Positions 46,723-64,000 of a stretch of 64,000 nt of DNA are shown here, in pieces; position 1 is the stretch's first letter, and each line of letters begins with the position of its first letter. Made by a program: the position numbers and the translations under genes. Under the pieces are notes generated by a model. The model saw only the letters and a program-made list of their open reading frames with translations. It was not told where the DNA came from and searched no databases. This DNA comes from Candidatus Wallbacteria bacterium (lineage in GTDB: Bacteria; Muiribacteriota; UBA6191; JACPRK01), in assembly GCA_016190005.1 (NCBI GenBank), contig JACPRK010000128.1, positions 26,490-90,489 on the forward strand, read 5' to 3'.

Positions 46723-47823
46723 TTGACCCAGAGGCCACGATCGAATCCTTCCCTGCTTCTCGTTGAAGACTCCCCGAACCAGCTCGACGTCTTCACCAGC
46801 CTCTTTGCCAGCGCCGGGTTCTCGGTTTTCAGCGCCACCTCGGGAAGCGAGGCGATGGCACGCCTCCAGCAGCACGCACCGGACCTGCTGGTCATCGACA
46901 TGAACCTGCCGGACACGACCGGTAACCGGCTCTGCGCCGCCATTCGCAGGTTTTCGCAGTGGGCCACGCTTCCCGTGCTCGTCCTGACCGTTCAGAGCGG
47001 CACGGACGTGCGCGTGGCGGCATTCGAGGCCGGCGCCGACGACTACGTCGACAAAGGCACCGACCCCCTCGAGCTCATCGCGCGCGCCAAGCGGCTCTTG
47101 TCGCGCCGGCAGACCGAGACCGAGCTGACCGAGCACGAGCGACTCGACGCGCTGCAACGCGCGGCCCGTACGATGGCACACGGCTTGAACAGCCCGCTGC
47201 AGGTCGTGGCCATGGGCATCGACGTCATCGGCCTGCTCCACGCGTCCTCGGAGGAGACCCACACGGTCCTCGAGAAAATGGCCGGCGGCGTTTCCCGCAT
47301 CCGCGACCTCGTTGCGCGGATGCAGCAGCTCGCGGCCATCACCAGACCCGAGTGCATGGAGTCGGATAGCCCGGCAGAGCCCCAGGACCCACGCGTCGCC
47401 CGCGCCGAGGCACGACATCGGAGCCGCAACTACAGCGTTCTGGTGGTCGAGGACGCCGAGCTGCTGCGCATGGTGATCCGGCAGAGCCTCGAGAACTCAG
47501 GCCGCTTCCAGGTCCTCGAGGCCCAGGACGGCAGAGCCGGCCTCGAGATGGCGCGGGCCGAGCTGCCGGACCTGATCCTGAGCGACGTGATGATGCCAGG
47601 CATGGGCGGCTTCGAGTTCTGCGCTGCCCTGAAGCTGGACCCGATCCTCAGAAACATCCCGTTCATCTTCCTCACCGTGCACAGCGCGCTCAAGGACATC
47701 CTGAAGGGTTTCGATCTCGGCGCGGCAGGCTACCTGCTCAAGCCGATCGATCCCGAGATCCTTCCCGAGAAGATATTCCGCACGCTCGAGCGCCTGGGAG
47801 TCGGCGAGCGAGAGCTCCACTGA
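46723..47823 (+). CDS. Double receiver-domain regulator with a central DHp-like helix pair
   Basis: 366 residues from a TTG start with GGAGG six bases upstream. REC1 (about 9-130) keeps the acidic pair (VEDS), phospho-Asp (LLVIDMNLPD), Thr (VLVLTVQ) and Lys (YVDKG). A helical segment (about 145-205) contains ARTMAHGLNSPLQVV, which looks like a histidine-kinase H-box with its His. REC2 (about 237-360) has VEDAE, ILSDVMMPGMGG, FLTVH and LLKPI. No ATP-binding (HATPase) domain or DNA-binding domain is present. It may relay phosphate between receivers or act through protein binding; its partner is not in the window. Confidence 0.88.
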   Translation: MTQRPRSNPSLLLVEDSPNQLDVFTSLFASAGFSVFSATSGSEAMARLQQHAPDLLVIDMNLPDTTGNRLCAAIRRFSQWATLPVLVLTVQSGTDVRVAAFEAGADDYVDKGTDPLELIARAKRLLSRRQTETELTEHERLDALQRAARTMAHGLNSPLQVVAMGIDVIGLLHASSEETHTVLEKMAGGVSRIRDLVARMQQLAAITRPECMESDSPAEPQDPRVARAEARHRSRNYSVLVVEDAELLRMVIRQSLENSGRFQVLEAQDGRAGLEMARAELPDLILSDVMMPGMGGFEFCAALKLDPILRNIPFIFLTVHSALKDILKGFDLGAAGYLLKPIDPEILPEKIFRTLERLGVGERELH

Positions 47824-47938
47824 GCGGCCGACTGCGATACCGGTTGCACCGCGTCCATCGCGCGGCTAACCTCGCTTCGACGTTCTCACGGGAGTGCCGT
47901 TCGACCTGGCGGCGTCCCTCGACACGAAGGGAGATTCG

Positions 47939-48580
47939 ATGAACAGCTGGAAGAGGTATCTCGGAGTTCTCGCGCTCGGCTCGGCCCTGCTGGCGGCCCC
48001 AGCGCTTGCTGAGGACGGGGCGCACGACAAGTCGCCGCCCGCCGACGCGCAGGCCGCTGGGTGCTCCGAGATGGAGGCGATGATGAAGTACGCACAGCCG
48101 GGCGAGCATCACAAGCATCTGCAGGCTCTCGAAGGCTGCTGGAGCGCGAGTTGTAAGGCCTGGATGGGCCAGAAGGAGCCGCAGGTGAGCGACGGCCGCT
48201 CCGCCAACCGGATGGTGCTGGGAGGTCGCTTCCTGGAGCAACGCTACGAGAGCTCGTTTTCCGGGATGCCTTTCAGCGGCATCGGCATGACCGGCTACGA
48301 CACTTACCGAAAGGCCTACGTAGGAACCTGGTCCGACACGTTCGGCACCACCATCACCCACTACCTCGGCCACTGCACCAACGACGGCAAGACGATGGTC
48401 GCCTTGGGCAGCTACACCAACGTCGCCACGGGCAAACAAGCCCAGCAGAAGAACGTGACCCGCGTCCTCGGACCCGACCAGCACACCTTCGAGATGTACG
48501 ACATGGGCGCCGACGGCAAATGGTCGAAGATGATGGAGATCACCTACACTCGCCACGACTGCAAGGGCGGCTGCAAGTGA
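47939..48580 (+). CDS. Secreted DUF1579-like protein
   Basis: 213 residues from an ATG with AAGGGAG upstream. The signal peptide is MNSWKRYLGVLALGSALLAAPALA|EDG. The mature domain starts with HHKHLQALEGCWSASCKAWMG and continues with MVLGGRFLEQRYESSFSGMPFSGIGMTGYDTYRKAYVGTWSDTFGT, the beta-barrel-like pattern of DUF1579 proteins, whose function is unknown. The C terminus CKGGCK adds two cysteines. The 115 bp before it show no feature I can name. A REP-like element follows it and a bidirectional terminator separates it from rpoC. Confidence 0.85.
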   Translation: MNSWKRYLGVLALGSALLAAPALAEDGAHDKSPPADAQAAGCSEMEAMMKYAQPGEHHKHLQALEGCWSASCKAWMGQKEPQVSDGRSANRMVLGGRFLEQRYESSFSGMPFSGIGMTGYDTYRKAYVGTWSDTFGTTITHYLGHCTNDGKTMVALGSYTNVATGKQAQQKNVTRVLGPDQHTFEMYDMGADGKWSKMMEITYTRHDCKGGCK

Positions 48581-48632
48581 CAGGCTCGAGGGGGAGCGAT
48601 GCCGGAAACTGGGAAGCCGCATCATTTCGTAG

Positions 48633-48716
48633 CCGCTCACCCTGAGCTTGTCGAAGGGTGATCACGCGAAGAGCCGCTTCAATTCAGGCGGCCTTCGACA
48701 GGCTCAGGCCGAGCGG
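48633..48716. repeat. REP-like inverted repeat, copy 3
   Basis: Arms 48633-48657 and 48692-48716 (25 bases) are complementary with three mismatches and share the CCTGAGC..TGTCGAAGG core with the elements at 4074-4159 and 4778-4820. It lies between the converging DUF1579-like and rpoC genes. Confidence 0.85.
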
Positions 48717-48742
48717 GCCAAAGTTCCCCAGGAACCGGCGTC

Positions 48743-48777
48743 GCTCCCGCTCGAGGCTCGAGGCTCGGGAGCCGGGG
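48743..48777. repeat. Short heptanucleotide array, CTCGAGG type
   Basis: Units GCTCCCG, CTCGAGG, CTCGAGG, CTCGGGA and GCCGGGG. Only the central two are exact, so this is the weakest of the clear arrays apart from 61540-61574. Confidence 0.65.
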
Positions 48778-48796
48778 GGCTGCGCACACGAAAGAA

Positions 48797-48826
48797 GGGC
48801 CCGCCACTCGTGGGAGTGGCGGGCCC
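48797..48826. terminator. Bidirectional intrinsic terminator of rpoBC and the DUF1579-like gene
   Basis: A perfect 13-bp stem (GGGCCCGCCACTC, 48797-48809, with its complement 48814-48826) and a 4-base loop. ATTTT follows on the plus strand and TTCTTTC on the minus strand. It lies 28 bp beyond the rpoC stop. Confidence 0.9.
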
Positions 48827-48854
48827 ATTTTGATCGTATCGTGGGGAGTTCGTT

Positions 48855-55016
<6,162 letters not shown>

Positions 55017-55218
55017 TGTCGGCTTCCTCCTCGGGAGGCGTGTATCGGCTCGAGATTGCAGCTCCCCGGCCGCGCACAGCGGCTCGGGGTTCCGAAATCG
55101 TCTCGCTCTACTTTCGCCTCTCCTTTCCTCGTCTCATACGCCTGTTGAACTCGGTGCTCCAGTCCCGGGACACGGGCCGAGAGTGCCGGGCAATACGGCC
55201 CGGACCCTCGACCTGCGC

Positions 55219-59079
<3,861 letters not shown>

Positions 59080-59130
59080 CTAGTGCCTCCTGCCCGCTGA
59101 ATGAACAAAGCAGAGAAAACGACGACGCCC

Positions 59131-59163
59131 GGGCTGCACCGTGGGGTCTCCACGGGGCAGCCC
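59131..59163 (-). promoter_or_regulatory. Hairpin between rplL and rpoB, likely attenuator or processing site
   Basis: GGGCTGC(A)CCGTGG pairs with CCACGG(G)GCAGCCC across a 5-base loop. On the minus strand CGTCGTCGTTTTCTC follows. E. coli has a partial terminator at the same position that reduces rpoBC relative to rplJL. Confidence 0.75.
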
Positions 59164-59190
59164 AGGGTTACTTCTGGGTTGACCTGAATG

Positions 59191-59562
59191 TCACTTAATC
59201 TCGACCTGGGCACCGGCTCCCTCGAGGGCAGCCTTGTACTTGGCCGCTTCGTCCTTCGAGAGCTTCTCCTTGACCGGGGCGGGCGCGCCGTCGACGACCG
59301 CCTTGGCCTCCTTGAGGCCGAGGTTGGTGAGCTCGCGAACGACCTTGATGACGCCGATCTTGTTGGCGCCGGCGCTCTTCAAGATGACGTCGAACTCGGT
59401 CTGCTCGACGGCGGCCGGGGCGGCAGCGCCGGCGGCGGGAGCCGCCATCATGGCAGGAGCGGCGGCGCTGACGCCGAACTTCTCCTCCATGGACTTGACC
59501 AGCTCGGAGAGCTGAAGGACGGTGAGATTGCTGATAGCTTCGATGATCTGCTCGTTGTTCAT
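59191..59562 (-). CDS. rplL: 50S ribosomal protein L7/L12
   Basis: 123 residues; N-terminal dimerisation helix ([29 protein letters not shown]), Ala/Pro-rich hinge ([17 protein letters not shown]) and C-terminal factor-binding domain ([44 protein letters not shown]). Standard. Confidence 0.98.
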   Translation of the reverse strand: MNNEQIIEAISNLTVLQLSELVKSMEEKFGVSAAAPAMMAAPAAGAAAPAAVEQTEFDVILKSAGANKIGVIKVVRELTNLGLKEAKAVVDGAPAPVKEKLSKDEAAKYKAALEGAGAQVEIK

Positions 59563-59619
59563 GACTTCCTCCGGATACGGGTTAGGTTGGGTTTCAGTAA
59601 GGAGACAAAGGTTCGAATT

Positions 59620-60168
59620 TCAGCTCTGGGGGGCGGGGGGGCCATCGACGGTGGCCTTCTTCTCCTCGAGCGCCTTGAGTGCGTAGAGGAGCTTGCGTGC
59701 CGGCCCGTTGAGAACGGTGAGGAGCCGCTGGATCGGCGACGCGATCAGTCCGACCACCTGCGCCCTGAGGACGTCCCGAGACGGGAGCGTGGCGATGAGC
59801 TTCAGCTCTTCGGCCGTCGTGTGCTTGCCGTCGAGCACGCCGCCTCGGATCTTGATCTTGCCCTGCGATTCCTTCTCGAAATCGTTGAGCACCTTGAGGA
59901 TCGCGATCGGGTCCTCGTAGGCGAACGCTAGGGCATTGGGGCCCTTGAGCAGCTTGCGGAATGCCGCGTACTCCTCGCCGCCGAACGCCCGGGCCACGAG
60001 CGTGTTCTTGGCGACCTTGAACTTGCCCTTCTTCGCGCGGATCTGGCTCCGCAGCTTCGTGACCTCCTCCACGGAGATCCCCGTGAAGTCGGCCAGCACG
60101 ACTGCCTTGGAGCCCGAGAGCGCCTGCGAGACCTCGTCGGTGACCTGGGCCTTGCCTGTCCTGTCCAT
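59620..60168 (-). CDS. rplJ: 50S ribosomal protein L10
   Basis: 182 residues; VVLADFTGISVEEVTKLRSQIRAKKGKFKVAKNTLVARA and GPNALAFAYEDPIAILKVLNDF are L10 features; the C-terminal helix that carries L12 dimers ends in LEEKKATVDGPPAPQS. The 95-bp leader between rplA and rplJ may hold an L10-binding site, but I cannot fold it with confidence. Confidence 0.98.
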   Translation of the reverse strand: MDRTGKAQVTDEVSQALSGSKAVVLADFTGISVEEVTKLRSQIRAKKGKFKVAKNTLVARAFGGEEYAAFRKLLKGPNALAFAYEDPIAILKVLNDFEKESQGKIKIRGGVLDGKHTTAEELKLIATLPSRDVLRAQVVGLIASPIQRLLTVLNGPARKLLYALKALEEKKATVDGPPAPQS

Positions 60169-60263
60169 TTTAACTCCGTTGCCCTTTCGACTCTTGTTGC
60201 ACGCCCCGGAGGGCGTTGATTACTTCGTTGACGCGTCCTGAATCGTTGCCTGCCGGCCGGGCC

Positions 60264-60992
60264 TCAAGCCGAGTGGGCTCGGCGGGCCTCGTCGACATCG
60301 GAGCGGACGCTGTTGACGTCCACGCGGATGCCGGGACCGTGGGTCGAGTTCAGGGTGACCTTCTTCATGTAGACGCCCTTCGCGGTGCTCGGCTTGGCGC
60401 GCAAGAGCGCGTTCAGCACGGTGAGCGTGTTGTCGAAGAGCTGCTTGCCCTCGAAGGAGGCCTTGCCCGTGGCCACGTGGATAATGCCCTGCTTGTCGAC
60501 CTTGAACTCGATCTGGCCGCCCTTGGCCGCCTGGATCGCCGCGGCGATGTTCGGGGTCACCGTGCCGACCTTCGGGTTCGGCATCAGGCCGCGCGGGCCG
60601 AGGATCTTACCGAGCTTGCCGACGTGGCGCATCATGTCCGGTGTGGCGATGACCCGGTCGTAGTCGAGCCAGGATTCGTTCTGGATCTTCTCGACGAGCT
60701 CGACGCCGCCGGCGAAATCCGCGCCCGCGTCCTGCGCTTCCTTGACCTTCTCGCCGCTGGCCAGGACCAGGACGCGGACCGTCTTGCCGGTGCCGTGGGG
60801 CAGCGTGACGGTCCCTCGGACCATCTGGTCGGGGTACTTCGGGTTCACGCCGAGGTTGACGGTCAGATTGACCGTCTCGTCGTACTTGGCGTACTTGACT
60901 TTCCGCAGCAGCTCGATCGCCTCGCCCAGCGGATACTGCTGGTCGTGGGTGATCTGCTTTTTCGCGTTGAGATACTTCTTTCCGTGCTTCAT
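60264..60992 (-). CDS. rplA: 50S ribosomal protein L1
   Basis: 242 residues; KHGKKYLNAKKQITHDQQYPLGEAIELLRKVKYAKYDETVNLTVNLGVNPKYPDQMVRGTVTLPHGTGKTVRVLV and GPRGLMPNPKVGTVTPNIAAAIQAAKGGQIEFKVDKQGIIH are diagnostic. Follows rplK by 111 bp. Confidence 0.98.
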   Translation of the reverse strand: MKHGKKYLNAKKQITHDQQYPLGEAIELLRKVKYAKYDETVNLTVNLGVNPKYPDQMVRGTVTLPHGTGKTVRVLVLASGEKVKEAQDAGADFAGGVELVEKIQNESWLDYDRVIATPDMMRHVGKLGKILGPRGLMPNPKVGTVTPNIAAAIQAAKGGQIEFKVDKQGIIHVATGKASFEGKQLFDNTLTVLNALLRAKPSTAKGVYMKKVTLNSTHGPGIRVDVNSVRSDVDEARRAHSA

Positions 60993-61103
60993 ATCTAGTT
61001 CTCCGGATCGGGTCCGGGGTAACCGGTTCTGCTGGCGGGCCCATGGCTGTTCGCCGGTGCCCTCGAACTGGGAGTGAATGCTGGGGGGGGGACGAAACCG
61101 GGA

Positions 61104-61529
61104 TTACGCCTTGAGACGCACGCCCATGCTGCGGGCGGTGCCGAGAATCATGTTCGTGGCGCCCTCGAGGTCGGCGGCGTTGAGATCGGGCATCTTGAGC
61201 TTGGCGATCTCCTGCGCCTGCTCGCGACTGATCTCGCCGGCCTTGTCCATCTTGGAGTTCTTGGCGCCCTTCTCGAGGTTGATCGCCTTCTTGATCAGCA
61301 CCGATGCCGGAGGCGTCTTGGTGATGAAGGTGAAGCTGCGATCCGTGTAGACGGTGATCACGCAGGGGATGATCATCCCCATCTGCGATTTCGTCCGCTC
61401 GTTGAACGTCTTGCAGAACTCCATGATGTTCACGCCGTGCTGGCCGAGAGCCGGCCCGACGGGAGGAGCAGGGTTGGCCTGCCCGGCGGTCACCTGGAGC
61501 TTGATCTTGGTTTGAATCTGCTTGGCCAT
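61104..61529 (-). CDS. rplK: 50S ribosomal protein L11
   Basis: 141 residues; [39 protein letters not shown] with the proline-rich hinge and the RNA-binding C-terminal [50 protein letters not shown]. Standard. Confidence 0.98.
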   Translation of the reverse strand: MAKQIQTKIKLQVTAGQANPAPPVGPALGQHGVNIMEFCKTFNERTKSQMGMIIPCVITVYTDRSFTFITKTPPASVLIKKAINLEKGAKNSKMDKAGEISREQAQEIAKLKMPDLNAADLEGATNMILGTARSMGVRLKA

Positions 61530-61539
61530 TGTCTTGGAA

Positions 61540-61574
61540 GGCCTCCGGCCGAGGGCCGTTGGCTTTGGGTTGGG
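61540..61574. repeat. Degenerate 7-bp-periodic stretch between rplK and nusG
   Basis: GGCCTCC, GGCCGAG, GGCCGTT, GGCTTTG and GGTTGGG follow each other in register; weaker 7-bp phasing continues to about 61610. This is too degenerate to be certain, but it fits the pattern of the other arrays. Confidence 0.45.
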
Positions 61575-61676
61575 GCCGGAGACTTCGGGCTACGGCCTTG
61601 GATTTCGGGTGGGGTCAGGGAATGTTCGTTGGGAGCGGGTCGCGATGGCCGGAGCCGAGGCGCGGCGCTTGCCGGC

Positions 61677-62270
61677 TCAGCTGACCTCTTCGACTTCGAC
61701 GAAGGGGATCTCGATGGAGGTCTCGCGGCCGAAGATGTGGATCAGCACGCGCAAGGTCTTGCGATCCGCGTTGACCTTGTCGACCAGCCCGATGAAGTCG
61801 GAGAACGGTCCATCGGTGATCTTGACCTGCTGACCCTCCTGGAAGGAGATGTGCGCGACAGGCTTGGTCTCCTGCAGACCCATCTGGTAGAGGATGGTCT
61901 CGACTTCCTTCTCCTGCAGCGGCGTGGGCCGACGACCCAGCCCGACGAAGCCGGTGACACCAGGAGTGTTGCGCACCACGGCCCAGGAATCGTCGTTGAG
62001 GTTCATCCGGACGAGGATGTAACCCGGATAGATCTTCTTGGGGCCGCCCTTCTTCTTGCTGGCCGGAGCGCCCTTGGCAGTCTCCTCGGTCGGCACGAGC
62101 ACCTCGAAGATCTGCTCTTGCATATTCATGACGCGGATGCGGTGCTCCAGATGCTCCTTCACCTTGTGCTCGCAGCTGGTGTTGGTGTGCACCACGTACC
62201 ACTTGGCGTCGACGGAATCGGAACCGCCCACCGACTTCGTTCCCTCGCTGGCGTAAGACTCTGTGTTCAC
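61677..62270 (-). CDS. nusG: Transcription termination/antitermination factor NusG
   Basis: 197 residues from a GTG overlapping the secE stop (GTGA). NGN domain (WYVVHTNTSCEHKVKEHLEHRI, GYILVRMNLNDDSWAVVRNTPGVTGFVG) and C-terminal KOW domain (FQEGQQVKITDGPFSDFIGLVDKVNADRKTLRVLIHIFGRETSIEIPFVEVEEV). A 22-residue Ser-rich N-terminal extension precedes the NGN core, and a Lys-rich loop (KKKGGPKK) lies within it. Confidence 0.98.
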   Translation of the reverse strand: MNTESYASEGTKSVGGSDSVDAKWYVVHTNTSCEHKVKEHLEHRIRVMNMQEQIFEVLVPTEETAKGAPASKKKGGPKKIYPGYILVRMNLNDDSWAVVRNTPGVTGFVGLGRRPTPLQEKEVETILYQMGLQETKPVAHISFQEGQQVKITDGPFSDFIGLVDKVNADRKTLRVLIHIFGRETSIEIPFVEVEEVS

Positions 62271-62473
62271 TTGCCGACCGCCAGTAGCGCCCCGAGCGTC
62301 TGCCGGAGGATCTCGTCACAGAGGAAGATGTAGATGGACAACATCACGCTGGTGATCATCACGACCATCGTGGACATCCGGATGGACTTCATCGTCGGCC
62401 AGGAGACACGACCCTTGTCGGGCCGGACTTCTCGCCAGACTTCCTCCAGGAACTGCTTCAGATCGTTGAACAT
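62267..62473 (-). CDS. secE: Protein translocase subunit SecE
   Basis: 68 residues from MFNDLKQFLEEVWREVRPDKGRVSWPTMKSI, the amphipathic helix of the short SecE form, followed by one span (MSTMVVMITSVMLSIYIFLCDEI). It stabilises SecY, encoded 30 kb away in the spc segment. It lies 27 bp after the tRNA-Trp gene. Confidence 0.96.
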   Translation of the reverse strand: MFNDLKQFLEEVWREVRPDKGRVSWPTMKSIRMSTMVVMITSVMLSIYIFLCDEILRQTLGALLAVGK

Positions 62474-62500
62474 GCGATACCTTCGAGTTGCTTGGGGTTC

Positions 62501-62576
62501 TGGCAGGCCAGGAGGGATTTGAACCCCCAACCCACGGATTTGGAGTCCGTTGCTCTACCGTTGGAGCTACTGGCCT
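62501..62576 (-). tRNA. trnW: tRNA-Trp (anticodon CCA)
   Basis: 76 bases forming a full cloverleaf: acceptor AGGCCAG/CTGGCCT, D-arm with GCTC/GAGC, anticodon stem ACGGA/TCCGT around CTCCAAA, T-arm GGGGG-TTCAAAT-CCCTC, discriminator G and encoded CCA. The place between rpmG and secE is conserved in many bacteria. Confidence 0.97.
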
Positions 62577-62590
62577 GCGCCACTCCCGGA

Positions 62591-62740
62591 CTACTTGGAT
62601 TCCTTGTGAACCTGGTGTGACCTGCAAACGGGGCAGAACTTCTTGCGCTCGAGCCGGTCGGCAGTGTTTTTCTTGTTCTTCATCGACGAGTAATTCCTGT
62701 TCTTGCATTCACTGCAAGCCAGGGTGATTTGAACCCTCAT
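62591..62740 (-). CDS. rpmG: 50S ribosomal protein L33 (zinc-containing)
   Basis: 49 residues from [39 protein letters not shown]. CxxC pairs at residues 9/12 and 36/39 give the zinc site of the C+ form. It is the first gene after the promoter at 62801-62829. Confidence 0.97.
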   Translation of the reverse strand: MRVQITLACSECKNRNYSSMKNKKNTADRLERKKFCPVCRSHQVHKESK

Positions 62741-62777
62741 CGTCGGTCTCCTTCGAATCGATTGCCGAAAAAGCAAG

Positions 62778-62793
62778 CCCGCCTTTTTGCGGG
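62778..62793 (-). promoter_or_regulatory. 5' stem-loop at the start of the rpmG transcript
   Basis: CCCGC/GCGGG stem with a six-base A-rich loop, followed on the minus strand by TTGCTTTTT. It lies where transcription from the adjacent promoter should begin, so it would form the extreme 5' end of the mRNA. It looks like an intrinsic terminator but is too close to the start to be an ordinary attenuator. Confidence 0.6.
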
Positions 62794-62800
62794 TCAGGCG

Positions 62801-62829
62801 ATTTTATCACCACGAAGATCCGTTGTCAA
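62801..62829 (-). promoter_or_regulatory. Promoter of rpmG-trnW-secE-nusG
   Basis: Consensus TTGACA (62829-62824), 17-bp spacer and TAAAAT (62806-62801) on the minus strand. The start would be near 62794 and the leader about 54 bases. Confidence 0.8.
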
Positions 62830-62908
62830 CGGGAATATTGCGTTCCGGCATGGGGATTGCTGAGTGAGCCGTTCCCCCAGGCTCATCCTGGGAAGCCGGC
62901 AATACGCA

Positions 62909-62934
62909 GCCCCCGCCGGAGATCCGGCGGGGGC
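62909..62934 (-). terminator. Strong hairpin after tuf
   Basis: Perfect 12-bp stem GCCCCCGCCGGA/TCCGGCGGGGGC with a two-base loop, 47 bp beyond the tuf stop. A second, smaller hairpin (CCCAGG/CCTGGG, 62876-62892) follows. No T run is present, but its place at the end of the tuf transcript fits termination. Confidence 0.7.
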
Positions 62935-62980
62935 CAATTCTCGCAGTCGCGCCGTCCCTTGCGGGAAGGCAGCTGGCCGA

Positions 62981-64000
<1,020 letters not shown>

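Noticed and set aside
55017..55218. Extra small gene or strong hairpin between rpoB and rpoC
   Set aside because: Only a 6-bp CCGGGC/GCCCGG stem near 55187 is visible and no frame with a ribosome site fits.

Overview
The window is one gene-dense stretch of a high-GC bacterial chromosome. A Gram-negative, double-membrane cell is suggested by an MlaEFD-type lipid transport set, an RND pump with its periplasmic adaptor, several signal peptides and pilin-like proteins. Ribosomal proteins S4, S14, L24, L33 and L36 all keep their zinc cysteines. Most start codons are ATG, but GTG and TTG starts and 1- to 4-base ATGA/GTGA overlaps are common. I cannot name the phylum from sequence alone. The unusual RNA polymerase insertions and the HEAT/pseudopilin locus suggest a poorly sampled, deep-branching lineage rather than a model proteobacterium.

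Left third. From 1 to about 10.0 kb a minus-strand locus encodes a HEAT-repeat protein, two large PilX-like single-span proteins (one running off the left edge), two prepilin-like proteins, a membrane-anchored helical protein and a secreted protein of unknown function. The 5' ends of both prepilin-like genes are filled with 7-bp tandem repeats and REP-like palindromes. From 10.2 to 13.4 kb the plus strand carries mlaE-mlaF-mlaD. From 18.2 down to 13.4 kb the minus strand carries a tetR-MFP-RND efflux operon with a readable promoter and operator. Next come a HEAT/multi-span membrane protein and a GT-C-like membrane glycosyltransferase. From 21.1 to 26.6 kb a six-gene plus-strand operon makes and transfers a CDP-activated, probably 3-C-methylated 6-deoxysugar.

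Right two thirds. From 26.7 kb to the right edge almost everything is on the minus strand and belongs to the transcription/translation supercluster. In transcription order it reads tuf, rpmG, trnW, secE, nusG, rplK, rplA, rplJ, rplL, rpoB, rpoC; then three plus-strand genes (a DUF4920-like protein, a double-receiver regulator, a DUF1579-like protein); then rpsL, rpsG, fusA, rpsJ, rplC-D-W-B, rpsS, rplV, rpsC, rplP, rpmC, rpsQ, rplN-X-E, rpsN, rpsH, rplF-R, rpsE, rpmD, rplO, secY, adk, map, rpmJ, rpsM-K-D, rpoA, rplQ. tuf is not next to fusA, and infA is missing from its usual place between map and rpmJ. Good sigma70-like promoters can be read before rpsL, rplC, rplO and rpmG.

The most notable observations are: (i) about 670 residues of tandem barrel-sandwich-like motifs inserted in the beta' trigger loop; (ii) a cysteine-rich insertion near the N terminus of beta; (iii) arrays of strictly 7-bp repeats, with a different unit at each locus, in about ten gene junctions including inside the ribosomal operon; (iv) REP-like palindromes; and (v) the pseudopilin/HEAT locus. 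No gap without a gene exceeds 300 bp. No rRNA, CRISPR array, insertion sequence or prophage was seen.
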